From positions 124,001-188,000 of the forward strand of contig JALLLT010000059.1 of the NCBI GenBank assembly GCA_025266875.1: a stretch of DNA of 64,000 nt. Reading direction: 5' to 3'. The DNA is from Fennellomyces sp. T-0311 (lineage: Eukaryota > Mucoromycota > Mucoromycetes > Mucorales > Lichtheimiaceae). Of the stretch, positions 47,277-58,871 are shown one piece after another. Numbering within the stretch: position 1 is the first letter of the stretch; the number at the start of each line of letters is the position of its first letter. A program made the position numbers and the translations under genes. The notes below the pieces were generated by a model. The model was given only the letters and a program-made list of their open reading frames with translations. It was not told the origin of the DNA and made no database searches.

Positions 47277-50200
47277 TCAAGAGTTAAACTGTGTTGCCCA
47301 ATGGTCATCATGCTCGAGAACAGTACATGCAATCTTATGTGCGGCGTTAAGTGGTGGCAGGATGAAATCAGATAAGTTGTCGTGCAGTTGAATAAGTACA
47401 AAATGGTTGCGGCGGACGAGTTGCATGATGATGGGCTTTGGAAGTATATCCGGAACATTGAATCCAATAGGCAAAAATAGTTGAGCAAAGCGACCTGTAC
47501 CAGTATAAATTGCAATAGGCGTGAGGAAGGCATCAGCAGCAATTTGGGCGCAGTCAGGAGTAGTTGTGGTGAGAGAGTTATTAGAGATAGAATAGGTAAC
47601 AAGAATAGAATTCGTTGAGAATCTGAATAATTGTATGTCCTTTATTATGGATGAACTCTCTCTCTTTTACATCTTTTACTGGAGATTCTAATATCCGTTC
47701 CTGGATAAATGATACTTGGTCGAGGACGTATCGGGTTGCGTTTTCATCTTACGTTTTACCGACGACGGCAGCTATCGACTCCGTGTACTCTGTGATAGGT
47801 GCATGTCCTGTAGAACATCATTCAGCTTCCTTGAAACCGGTGTAAGGTAATACCGTTCATATCTTAGTCATCAATACTCTTCCAGAGTGTTCGTCTGATG
47901 GAATGTGCTAGAATGGATGTTTGACCGATCTCCATTGTGTGCATACATGTAGTGGTTCACCACAGTAGTAAACCAATATTCGGCTGGGCAAAAGTCTTCC
48001 ATATACGTCAGTGTCTCGAGTAATCCTTTGGTTTTGTAATAAAAAGGTCGTTCTGAGTACAATCGATGCCGAGCAAGTAGTGTTGATCGCATGGAGAGTC
48101 TGATGGCTGGCCATTCTTCTTGATCTCCAAAAATATGTTGCGCGATACATCTGAACCCACAATGACCATCGCCTTTGACGTCCCAAACAGTGTTGACAAA
48201 TTTTTTATCCAAGAGACCGTCCACAGAGATACCATTGATGACAACCGATGGCGGTAGATCCGCAGGTATACTCGAAGCCCTATCGAATATAGATTATGAG
48301 TAAAGCAATACAAACACATAATACAATACCAACCTTTCGTCAAATATGACGCTTTCTTGATCATCCTCCTCATCGCACTTGTTGATGTTACTCTGCCCGA
48401 CACCGTTGTTTACAGTTAATTTTATCTTTTTGACGCGATTTTCCTCGATAGTCTTCTTCTTTCTTTTCTTCTCGGCTTTCTCGTGTGCAGCAATCGTTTT
48501 TTCTTTTAGTTCAATGGCAAGTGGGAGGCGTTTGGTTCCTTTTGGGCGGCCTTTGCTTGACTTCAAAGGAGCTGGTTCATTTAGTTCTTTCAATGCAGGA
48601 ATAGATGTAACATTATTCACAAGCTTCGTCAACTGGTCTAGGATTGTTACACGTTGTTGGTCGTCATGTAGTTTCAAAAGTGCTTGCTCAAAGGAATAAA
48701 CAGTTCTTTTGATCGTAAGGTCCGTTTTGGATACATTGATTTTTTTTTTCTTGATTGCTGTAAGTTACATCTACTATGCTTACATCAACAGAAAGCCACA
48801 AAATATATATTATCCACTTTACCTTGGGTAGGTTCAGATTGCTTTTCATTCAGGTGCCAGCGGGCAGGTACAGATGAAAGTGATATGACCGATTGGTTGA
48901 CTAATAGGTGCTTGCAAGGTATGTTGAAGTTTATACGGACAGGACAGGTGCAGTTGATATTTGGTTTTGTGCTTTTTGTACGCTTTGCGCATTCCATTTT
49001 GATTTTATCGATCGCATAACGCGAAACTTTGCCCAGTAACTCTACCAGCACTGCTTTGTCATTTGCAGCCATGTACGGATCATCTCCAAACTTTTGAATT
49101 TCGGTACTGTACAGGATGGCCTCCCTCTATTAATAACATAAGTACACTGTTATAAATTACAAAACGAAATGCTTATACCTGGTTACGTATGAAATTGTCG
49201 ATTGTCAACATTGCACTGCTAAGACTCTTGGCGGAACAAAGTTCCTTCTTGATGACAGCGTGGGCACCTTCAACTCGTTGGGTCGTTGTATTACCAAAGT
49301 GCAGATAGTGACAAGTATACGCTCCAACCCATGCTTTTTTCTTTTTCAACGTGCTTTTCGGACGTTAGCACTATACATATTGGCGTACAAAACACACTTA
49401 CAATTCAAGGTAGCTAATGATATGATCGGCTTTTGTACTAAACATCGCGATGCTGACATATTCTTCTTTGGCTTTATCGACGTCCTCCAAGGTACGGCTA
49501 TATATCAATTTTTTCACGGTCTTGATCAACTTGTCTTGCTGGTCTTGAGTATCGAATCCTTTTAAACAATGCTTTTTAAAATTGTTGATGATGTGAAAAG
49601 TGCAAAGAAGTTGAACGCTGGATGGGAAAACATTGCTGACCGCACATAGTTCGGCTGCTGAGTTGTCCATTACAATCGAAATAGGTTGAAGTTTGGCTGG
49701 TGCATATACAACATCAAAAAGCTGAGTTGTTGTCCACTCATACGATGCTGTCGATTCATCCGAAATCCATGCTCCAGCAATTGCAAACGTCATCAGTGCC
49801 TTGGCACCCACATTCCCCATCCCAACCATATCCACATATGGCATTTTATATCTGTTGGTTTTGTAAGTGGCGTCAAGAATCAAGACCTCGTAAAACCGGC
49901 GTGCTTTGTTGATGCTTGATGGATGACAGAAAAAGATGCTTCGAAGACAGTTTGTAGAATCATACCGGTACCGAACGTGGTATCCCTTACAGTCCAAGTC
50001 GTCAGCCAGTTTTTTCAACTGTCCTGGTTTTCCATCTTCTACACGGCGCATTTGATATCGAATGTTGCTGATGTCTTTGGGGCTTGCAGTGGCATTTCCT
50101 TCGTCATCACGAAGTGCATTGGCAATCGTTTTGGGGGTAGCATCGGTGGCAACCATCTTGACCACATGATTATAGTTTTCTTGGGAGAGTTGGCGGTGCT

Positions 50201-50519
50201 GGTGGAAAATCGTTGGGTCCTTTGACATTTCGTGGTTATGTGTATATACAATGCTTGTTACAATCCAATGATCCTTGACCGCTACAGCCTTGATCTTGAA
50301 TGGGCAATTGATACGGAAAGACGGACGTTTGACTTTTACTGTGGTACTATCGAGATCCCAGTTGTTTCGAAAGTTGCCTCCCATGGTACATTGCCACCAA
50401 GTATGGTTGGAGGAGCTAGTGCAGATGCTGACCGCAAACCCATTCTCTTTGGCATATTCGCGGCATGCCGCCTTCAATTCGTCGCGAGAGATAAAAACAG
50501 AGTTGAGCAATTGTGACAT
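47277..50519 (-). pseudogene. MULE transposase with FAR1-like, SWIM and C-terminal OTU protease parts, split by a solo LTR
   Basis: ATG 50519. The N-terminus has a FAR1/WRKY-like zinc region (WWQCTMGG ... INCPFKIKA ... YTHNHE). The MULE DDE core includes LILDATYKTNRYKMPYVDMV, FAIAGAWISDESTASYEW, SIVMDNSAAELCAV and LLCTFHIINNF. A later exon (48785-49072) has a SWIM finger CTCPVRINFNIPCKH. A basic linker (KKRKKKTIEENRVKKIK) precedes an OTU-type cysteine protease: VKGDGHCGFRCIAQHIF (Asp/Cys) and RRNHFVLIQL (His), ending at 47277. A family G solo LTR (47565-47964) lies in the OTU coding part between YWFTT and PDCAQ. OTU enzymes remove ubiquitin-like tags; a role in transposition is unknown. Confidence 0.82.
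47565..47964. mobile_element. solo LTR (family G) in the OTU coding region
   Basis: 400 bp, TGTGGTGAGAGAGTTATT ... GTGGTTCACCACA, flanked by the 5-bp duplication GTAGT (47560-47564, 47965-47969). Its start shares TGTGGTGAGAGAG with family E but the body differs. Removing it with one TSD restores the OTU frame. Confidence 0.88.
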
Positions 50520-52105
50520 TTTAGCCAGTTACAAAAAGTTACCAAAGTACTTTATTTCGCAATGAATAATCAAAGAGTGCTGAGAAGAACGGAGATGGGC
50601 GGAGATGGCTGATCTGTGGAAGTTCTTCGACTTGCTAAACTCACTGAAACTATTCTGTCCAAGGGTGACTCGTTCCTTTCTGTCCGAAGTAAAACCGACT
50701 GGTGAAGCCAGCGACTTTGCGACTGGCGGGAATGTCGCAGGCAATGTTGAATAATGCTGCTCGAACCATCACACGATCACGACTTTGGTGTGTTGACATC
50801 AGAATTCCATCACGAAGCCACTGGAAATCGTCGACAAGTGGCTCCAAGTAATGGTTCATTTCATAGGTATGTGGTTCCTTTGGTCCAGGTATGACACCGA
50901 CAAGGATCACGTTCTCGATTTTATAGCGTTCGGCTCGAGGCAAATTGTTGACAATGAGATATATGGCGCCGATGGAGTAAGTACCGTTAAAAGGAGAGAA
51001 CCAGTCAATGTTGAGCGTAAGCATTAACGAGCGTGGGTGCTCAACAAAAGGAAGACCATCGTTATCCTGGAGCGACCGCCAGCGCATACCGTCGTATACA
51101 TCTGTGAAAACACCCGGTCGATACTGGTATCGTCTCCATTCATTGATGCTGTCTTCGAAGCCTTCACGACTGAAAAGCCGCTCCAAACTTTTCCCCAATG
51201 GATAGTAAGCATACTGCTTAATGGGTGTCTGCGAGATTCGGTTGCTTAATGTTTGCTTCAGAAGCCGTGTGCCGCAAATAGACAAGTCGACATTCGTGCA
51301 CGTAGCTGGGCCAGGCAGAGGGGAAATGGCATGGCACGTGGGGCAAGCACTGTACATGCGGAGATCTTCGGTAAGACGGGTGAAGCCGATCCATCTTCGC
51401 AGACTGGTGATCGTTTCTGGCACGGATGGCAACAAATCTCTCGATTGGGAATGGATCAAGGATACGCAGAAGCCGATGAGGATGACGGCAGCTCTCTCGG
51501 ATATGTGATACAATTGGAACAATACAAGGAAAGCGAAGACGAACAACAGCGAATCAGGGATATGATCCTGAAGGCTGGTACCGTCTACAATTTCTTGATC
51601 TAAACGTTTTGCGGTCAACACTACTTTGCTTCCTCTACAGATCCGTTAATTTCACAAACCTTCATCATCCTCAACTGCGTGCCCGAACTCGACATCGACG
51701 GCTTCGTTCATTTCATTTTGATCCCTGATCCCAGGATCGCGAATGTCAAATGTTTGGACCGGTGGTTCTTCTATAAATTGGTATGAATGTTTTGCTTCGG
51801 TATTTAGCTTACATGAACCTACCATTGACAACCATCGGTGCAGGCTCACCAAAATCATCGTCGTCAGGCTCACTATGCATCATGGTAGTATCACCATCTG
51901 AAGGAATACAGGTAAGTTAGATTGCCATCAACACTCGCATGAATTCAGGCATACCATTATCAACGCGAGTCGATACAATGGCGGCAATGGCATTGGTGGC
52001 GCTGGCACGCTGGTGTTCATTATATGTTCGCTGGTTGACAATAGCCCCATTGGGGTTTCTGCCTCGGCAAAGTTCACAGTAACACATATAGGATCTTGTT
52101 GACAT

Positions 52106-52960
52106 TTTAGAAACGGTAGATACGATTTGATACCATACCTACTGCTCGAACATTCTTCTTATATAGTCTTTCGTCAATGCACGAATAATAAAAAAATATC
52201 CCATTATGCTTCGCCACATTGGTCATTCGTCTTGGCAGCATCATTGGCACTGTTCCTACATCACCATGGCCGTTTACCTTGGCAAGTTCATATCGATCTG
52301 TCTTGGCACCGTCATAGCGACTAAGTCTCAACACAGCAGTGTTTGCCTTGGCAGCATTGCATTACAATTGGTTACTAATTTGTTATGGACCGTCATGTGC
52401 AACGTGAACCGTGCATTTTGCTGTCTTGGCTTTATTAGGCTCTTCTATATATGTAAAGTGTACAGGAACACGGATCACTATTTCAATAGCACAATACCAA
52501 TATGTGCTAGAGTCGTGTATACTTCTTTTCGTACAATGCATGACGCTATACTACAACGCATCCAACTTCCTTTTTTCTTGCTGATGCACCATGTGCGTCG
52601 GATTGCCGATATAAGGCACCAGTTTTAAAGTTTCTCATGGTACTGAAATATTGACTACCCTTTGTAAACTCAACACCGCTTGTTAAAGACTTCTCCTCCA
52701 TTCCATTTCAACATTGCTGCATCAGCACCATTTCTGAAAATAAAATTGGTCGTTCACAAAAATTACAAATTGCTTATACAGCACTCTGCATGCTGGTGCA
52801 GAAACATGCAGAAAGTCACCGCATCCATCTTTTTCAAGCAATTATGCAGTTCTCCATGCAGCTTTCACTCTGGAAACCGGGGGTACGAGCTGCGTCTTAT
52901 CCCCCAACAAAAGATTCTTAAGAATCCCCTACCTTCCTAGTAGGGGATTCCTCACCTGGT
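52106..52960. other. CACTA 5' subterminal region
   Basis: Upstream of the tnp2 start to the right terminus. It is AT-rich with repeated TTGGCA/CTTGGCA words at 52230-52350 and GGGGATTC-type words next to the terminus. No gene is seen. Confidence 0.5.
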
Positions 52961-52968
52961 GCGCAGTG

Positions 52969-53317
52969 GGACTCCATCAGTGGCCTTGTTCGAAACAGAC
53001 AACGCAACAACGAGGATGGAGTTAATGAGCGGCCAGCACAAAGACGCCGAACCACCGCGTTCCAAGAGCAGGTCCTCGAAAATGCTAACCAGCAGATGGA
53101 TCGCCTGATAGCCAGTATTGGCGAGTCTTTCCGTCGGTTTGAGGAGGCCGAGGATCGTCGTGCACGAGATTTTGAGGCAGCGGAAAACCGACGCCATTCG
53201 GAGTACCTTCAGACACTGAGGGAACTTTTTGGTCGCCCTGGCAACAGTGGTGGCCCAAACAATGGAAGCACAAGCGGTACTGAAGCAGAGCAAGCTGATA
53301 ATCATGATGATCAATAA
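52969..53317 (+). pseudogene. C-terminal part of the Harbinger Myb-like protein
   Basis: The frame reads LVRNRQRNNEDGVNERPAQR, then a coiled coil (RLIASIGESFRRFEEAED, RRHSEYLQTLREL), a Gly/Asn-rich tail and a stop at 53315. It is convergent with the adjacent Harbinger transposase, 51 bp between stops, as expected for the two genes of one PIF/Harbinger element. The DNA-binding N-terminal part is probably the fragment at 41401-41613, about 11 kb away. The link is inferred, not proven. Confidence 0.45.
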
Positions 53318-53368
53318 ATGACTTTGTTTAACTTCTACTTAACTTTTTATAATGTTTGTTTTATTTTA

Positions 53369-54821
53369 CTACAATCTATGACTGGCTTCATACAATTCAT
53401 CTCTTAATCTATCGCGTACTGTGACACCTTGCTGACGCAGCGACGCAGTGTCTCCAGTACCGCGCTGGTGTCCTGAACTCATTACAGAAATGCGTCCTGT
53501 GCCTTCATCTTCTTCCATATTCAATGGAAAAAGTTCATTGGAATGAGGATCATGCCGTTCGATGCAGATATTGTGCAATATACAGCATGCGTATATTGCC
53601 AATGTCAATCGCTCATGATTCTTAAGATAAAGGTAATGGCGCAGGAATCTCCAACGAGAAACAAGGCAACCGAAGGCTCGTTCAATAGCCATACGCATGG
53701 AAGAGTGGACGAAGTTGAACTTCTTCTCGGCAAGATCTGTTGCTGTCCGTGAATAGGGCACCATTATCGTGGGTCGTAGTGGATACGCAGAGTCTTTCAA
53801 GTACAAACAGCTTCATGTCAGTAATATTCATTAAAGCACAGAATGCTGGAAATGCTAACCGGCAAGGATATATGCTCCATTTAGGCACCATTGTTCAGTT
53901 TCGTTTATTAGCTTCGTATTGAGGGAGCTATTGGCAAGCGTACGTGCATCACGGGTTCGACCTTATAGATTGATTTGAAAATACATTAGACTGAGTAATA
54001 TATCGATATTATAATACGTAATTGACAATACCTGATTGACCGGCTTCTATGTATGAGAATCTCTCATCAGCAGTACAAACAGCAAGTAAGTTGATGGAAT
54101 GGGGCAATTTACAATCCCAGAAGCGCTGTTCATTGCTAGCAGGCTTGTGGATTACAATGAGTTTGCCATCCATCGCTCCGATGCCTCCTTGTAATCTTCT
54201 GTCTGCATCGTTGGTGCTCGCCAGCCCAGTAGGTGCCGAAAACGCTTGGGCAGCTTGCTGTGCTTCTTCTGGTGTGCTTGGCCATCTGATCTGTTGCCGG
54301 TGAACGTCCCAGATGGCATTTAGGAATCGCATCGTGAAGTTGTGATACGATCCTTGGCTCAAGCCAAATTGCGTTTCGAACATGCGGTATCCAACATGAG
54401 TGTTTGCGAAACGCCACACCGCACAGCAGACTTGAATGTACACTGGGGTCATTCGAGGAGAGTCCGAGGCAAATGCTTCGTGCGTCGACAAGGTGCTGAT
54501 AAGCTATTCCAAAGTTGACTTCTTCATGCGATAATGCCATCTGTAACTGTCATAGCCATCGTCGTCATTCAGGTTTGGATGCGTCAATGTCCAGAATTGC
54601 GCACCATGCGTTCGGCTAACTTTTGCTGCACGAAAGTGGTGAGGTGAGCTTGCAAAAGCTGCAACAATGCTCGCATCAATAAAGTGGGTAGCCTGTACTG
54701 ATGGCGCAATAAGTTCTGTTAGCCGTTGCATAAATGCTGCTCGACGGCGTCTTCTTTCTGCAGCATTATTATGTCTGTGACGTTGGATCAGAATTGGCGG
54801 TGGGATGCTGTTGTTGTTCAT
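53369..54821 (-). pseudogene. PIF/Harbinger DDE transposase with one nonsense codon
   Basis: ATG 54821 (MNNNSIPPPILIQRHRHN...). The frame is open to YRMKKSTLE, then TAG at 54504-54506, and continues in the same frame with LISTLSTHEAFASDSPRM. The catalytic region has GGIGAMDGKLIVIHKP (first Asp), CTADERFSYIEAGQSG and, after two short introns, DARTLANSSL, then the third-acid helix region MRMAIERAFGCLVSRWR and ILHNICIERHD. These are typical Harbinger (DDE_4) landmarks. The single amber codon is the only defect seen. It pairs with the Myb-like gene on its left. Confidence 0.82.
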
Positions 54822-55754
54822 AGTAAAGAAATGTTGGTATTAAAAAAAATAGTAGAAGAAGATAGAGAGACAATGAGAAACAAGAGGCATATATTTTGTA
54901 ATACTCTGATCGCATTTTAAAGCACAGAAGAAGTGACAGTTTCCTTTTATATCGATCCGAGCGAGTCTTCGCAGTGGTATTTCCACCGAGGAGCAGCTAC
55001 CAAAGTAGGAGACATCCGCGAACCCTAATTTTAGAAGGTGGAATGGAAAAATTATTTCCCATCATCAATTTTGGAAATGAGGTTCTCTGTTCGGAGCATA
55101 ATGAGAGCACCCTTACTCCGTTTCCTTTTTCGATACTCCTTCCATCATTTGTTGTGCAGCAGCCGTTGCCAAGACTTGTATGCTAGCTTAGTTTTTATAC
55201 TCAACATCATGTGCAACATGAGTCATTCTATAATACATACATTACCAAAGTAACCTATTTGGTGCAAACTATTCCACCATTGTATTTTTATTTTTTTAAA
55301 GTACGATCTATTGGCCAAGGACAATGGCAATCATGGTAGAATCTATAGTAAAGATGCATCATTTGTACTAGTACGCAGATTATATACACAATAATATACT
55401 ATAATTGGAAGTTATTGCGTTCTTTTGCTATTCTCGCTACTTGTTCTGTCCATGTTCTGTCCGAAGATGATCCCCAGATTAATGCTGCTGCCGAATATAT
55501 ATTGAGTTTGTAATCGATAATACTTCATAACAACAATATTTGGGGAATATCATTGAGGCTGCTGTGTGGGTTATAACCCAGGTCACCCGCCTGGCAGTGA
55601 CCCAATTCCAATATTCTGAAACAAGATTCAACGACTGTCTGTGAGTTTATTTGTGCGTGTGGCTCTGCAAGCCTATTTGTTTCTTGTTCCTTGTTCCTGT
55701 CAAACTTTGTCAACCTTTTTTTTCACTCTCTTACTGTCACTCATTGATATCAAA
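54822..55754. other. stretch between the Harbinger and Crypton genes
   Basis: No gene is recognised. It should contain the right end of the Harbinger element and the left end of the Crypton, but I could not identify either terminus by eye. Confidence 0.4.
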
Positions 55755-58700
55755 ATGGCACGAGGAAATGGTCATGGTCGCAACCCTGCCGCTGTCCCCT
55801 AGGGAAGTGGCATGGGCAGTAGCAGTGGCGGCGTACCATTGCCTGGCCTTTCTCTTCCTCCCCCTCTCCAACAAAATGGAATGTATTTCCAACCACAGTT
55901 CTTCAATCAACAAGCAAGCTATGCTTACGATGCTGTTAGGGCTGGACAGCAAACCTTTGAAGAGGCCAAGGCGACAAGAGCCGCAAACACAAACAAGTCA
56001 TATACGCCGAAGCAAGAAGAATTCCTGCGTTGGTGTGCCTGCCGCTGTCCGCCAGACCATACAAACCAAATTGTCGATGATGCAAAAGTTCATCTTTTTC
56101 TGGTCGAAGAGGTACAGTTTCTGTTTATCATCTTTGTGTAGAATAGAGCCACTTACATGTTCTATAGGTTGTTTTGCGTGAAAAGCAGAAGCCGGGAAGA
56201 AAGAAGGTTTTGCCTGCCATCACCAATTCAGAATCATCTGCTGCTGCTGCTGCCCAAGAAACACATTTCACTGAACTTGCTGCTGAAGCTGCCGCTGCTG
56301 CCGTTACCATGTCGTCTGACTCTCCTCCTCAGAGCGCCACTGTGATTTCGTCGCCCCCCTCTGCCACATAATCATCATCCTCTACTGCTCCCCCGGCCAA
56401 TACTACCATTACCATGTTTGCTGCTGCCGGCGTGGATGCTGCCGCCGATGCCGTCTTATCTCGTATGCCTGCCAATGAAGAAAAAAGAGTTGGTCTTGCC
56501 ACCGTTCTCGCGTACATCAACTCTCTCGTCGATCTTTATACAATGCAGATCGAGAAAGACGGCTGCTTTTCCCGACCTCATCCCCGTAGGCCCTATGTTC
56601 AAGCTTTGGTGAGGAAGCTAAAATACCAAGAAAGCACTTTGAAGCGTGAGCGATATGATGATAGAGGTGCGGGCACGATTGCAGATGGATACACAACAAC
56701 CGAGGAGATGAAGGTTATGGTCGACTACTTTTTTGGCAAAAACACGGCGGAACGATTGCGAAACTGCACCTCGTTTTTGCTTGCTCATTACGGTTTGCTA
56801 CGTGGCGAAAGCATTCGAAAAATGGAGTTTGCCGATTTACAGACCATGTTGCTGGAGAACGAAGGTGTCACTGAGTGCCATGCATTAATTATGGTTTTGT
56901 TGCAAGGAAAAACCAACCAGAAGGGCCGTGTCGAATTTGCTGCTTGTCTCAGGAATGCCAAGGTTCAGATTTGTCCACAGATGATCCTTTCAACATACCT
57001 CTTTTGTCGGTGGCATGTACGTGGCGAGCAGTTTCCAAATTTAAACACAAACAAGGATTGGTACCGGCTCAAACTTATCAAATCCTCGGGCAATGACAAC
57101 ACTGCAGAGTTATCGTATCCAGCACACTTAGCAGCAATTAGTGCAGCATTCAAGGAGGTCGGCTTGCACTCGAAGGCAAAAACACACGCAATGCGTGGGT
57201 CGGGAGCACAGATGGCAGAAGTTTTGGGCACTAGCGAAGCAGCAATCCAACGTTTGGGCAGGTGGAATAGCAATGCATTGTCAAAGAAGTACGTGACCAA
57301 TATCCCAAGAGAAGCATTACGAACGCTCGCAGGTTTTACTCGCCAAGTGGGCCAATATTACCTACCACGTGCGACTGTCACTCCTCCTCTTGAACTTTGT
57401 CGGAAGGTGTATGTGATATTCAACAATAGTAAAAGGCAGGTAAGTGACGAGACTCAAGTGATGACTGATTTATTTCGTATGTTGAATCATCACTTTAAAT
57501 AATAAAAGCTTATTCTCGAGGGGTTGGATCATTGACATGGTTGTAAGGCACATGAACCGCTGTGGTAACCAGAGTTATGTGGGTTTCACTAAGATAGGCA
57601 AGGTTATTACGATGAACGCATGTCAAGACAGAGATCTGGCTGTAGATCGGAAAATTAAAGTAACCCGTTGTCAATAAGCAAACAAGGGTAAATGATGCAT
57701 AAGCCATAATCATGTTGTGGATACAACAGTGTACCCGTGGGTCGATACTTGGCGCCAGCGCTTAGACAGTGGAAATATGGAACAATCGTCGCTTGCAGCG
57801 GATGGGTTTTTAAAGTTGCTAGAGCAACTTCGGATTGTGTTTCTACAGGATTCTGTCCTTTTGAAGAAGCAGTACCCGCACCATTTTGTTTGGAAAGATC
57901 CTCTTTTCCAAGACGACCTGTACCTGCAGTTCGAAAGGTGCGTGATGAATAGCTTTAATTACTATGGTTAACTTACTGTATCAACTATTGCTAGTGATGT
58001 GAATGATGCTTTGGACGTGGAAGTTGAACCAAGTGAATTGCTGCTACAGAGGGCTGTACCGATCATCGAGAGCAGACTTGGAGTTCTACAACAGCAAATC
58101 GCTCTACAATTTCAAAAGCAAAACGAGTTCATCAACTCTCTCGCTGGTCTTCTTACTTCTCTCCAACCTCTTGCTCAACTCGGTCAACAATCGCACGACA
58201 TCCAAAATGCTATCCAACAATGGCAAGATCTTGTGTGCGGTCGTACATCGTTGAGCTTTTCGCTCAACATCAATCAACAGCAACAACAACAGCACCAGGC
58301 GCAGCAGCAACACCAGCATACAAATCCCTCTGTAGGAGCAACAGTAACAGCAACACCATTGTTCTCTACAACAACAACATCATCATCACCGTTCCCTGCA
58401 GCAACAGCAACAACGTCATCGCCCTCGGCAGCAGCAGCATCGTCTCCAACAACAGCAACTGCAACATTCACAACAGCAACAGGAGCAAACCCTGTGCTGC
58501 TCCCACCGCCATCAACAGAAGAATCGCCACAACCGATTCCAAAGTACAAAATGTGTCGAGGGGTGGAAACGTTCAAGACCTTGTGGTGCGAGTTCTTTGA
58601 GGGGTTAGTGGTTGATCTGCCAAACGGCGGAAAAACACGCCTGCCCAAAGTTGACGATCTCGAAAAAAAGTACAAAAAAAGGTGGCGCGAAGAATCTGGC

Positions 58701-58871
58701 GAAAATCAGTTCTTCTGCAGAAGAAACCGCATCATCAAACGAATCAAAGCCGAAGTATCTGAAACCAATCCTGTTCAAGACGTTTTGCAACGGTATCACT
58801 TGAGAAAGTTAACGAAAGATGTTTCGTTCGACTGGATTTCGAAGAATATGTCTTCATTTTTTGAAGATTGA
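55755..58871 (+). pseudogene. Crypton-type tyrosine recombinase with GCR1_C DNA-binding domain
   Basis: The frame starts MARGNGHGRNPAAVP, then TAG (55800-55802), and is followed through an intron (56113-56168) and a second stop TAA at 56369-56371. The core (56414-57410) is the Ndc10_II/DUF3504-like tyrosine recombinase: LLRGESIRKMEF (first Arg), THAMRGSGAQMAEVLG (His-x2-Arg) and RLGRWNSNALSKKYVTNIP (Tyr), then AGFTRQVGQYYLPRA. A solo LTR interrupts between LELCRKV and YPWVDTW. The downstream part has poly-Gln/Ser/Thr and the GCR1_C domain (FKTLWCEFF, DLEKKYKKRWREES, FFCRRNRIIKRIK). Cryptons move by recombinase without TIRs. Two nonsense codons and the LTR make this copy non-functional. Confidence 0.85.
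57412..57728 (+). mobile_element. solo LTR (family D) in the Crypton recombinase
   Basis: 317 bp, TGTGATATTCAACAATAG ... GTTGTGGATACAACA, flanked by the 5-bp duplication GTGTA (57407-57411, 57729-57733). The reverse-oriented relative is at 38395-38711. Removing it with one TSD joins LELCRKV to YPWVDTW in frame. Confidence 0.9.

Larger units (their letters stand above)
46975..50697 (-). mobile_element. MULE (Mutator-like) transposon inside the CACTA transposase
   Basis: Long terminal inverted repeats of about 65 bp begin CGGTTTTACTTCGGACAGAA at both ends, with one or two mismatches. It is flanked by the duplication ACTGGTGA (46967-46974, 50698-50705; 9 bp if one asymmetrical base is counted). 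It is 3723 bp, of which 400 are a solo LTR. It encodes one transposase with MULE, SWIM and OTU parts. Confidence 0.88.
45422..52105 (-). pseudogene. CACTA tnp2-family transposase, split by a MULE
   Basis: The start at ATG 52105 encodes MSTRSYMCYCELCRG, the zinc-like N-terminus usual for tnp2 proteins. Acidic exons follow (51652-52000). The 50698-51621 part carries YYPLGKSLERLFSREGF, VYDGMRW, SLMLTLNIDWFSPFNGTYSI and NVILVGVIPGPKEPHTYEM, then ACDIPASRKVAGF-like sequence. The frame resumes beyond the MULE (46975-50697) with TSHCSTRACNKCTREF and DPMHNLFLGTAERM, a hallmark of the family, plus HLHLSRTIQDFGPIYAFW. It ends at 45422. Excising the MULE with one TSD copy restores the frame, so the interruption is the only obvious defect. 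Confidence 0.85.
43292..52968. mobile_element. CACTA (EnSpm-type) transposon, 9.7 kb, with nested MULE
   Basis: The ends are inverted: left CACTGCGCAGTGGGTGAGGA and right (complement) CACTGCGCACCAGGTGAGGA, both continuing AATCCCCTA. Subterminal GGGGATTC/GAATCCCC words recur near both ends, a CACTA habit. It carries a tnp2 transposase (-) and a second gene (+). No 3-bp duplication is visible (GAT / GGA), and the two flanks are different elements (Gag on the left, Harbinger on the right), so the locus was rearranged or one flank deleted. It contains the 3.7 kb MULE at 46975-50697. Confidence 0.75.
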
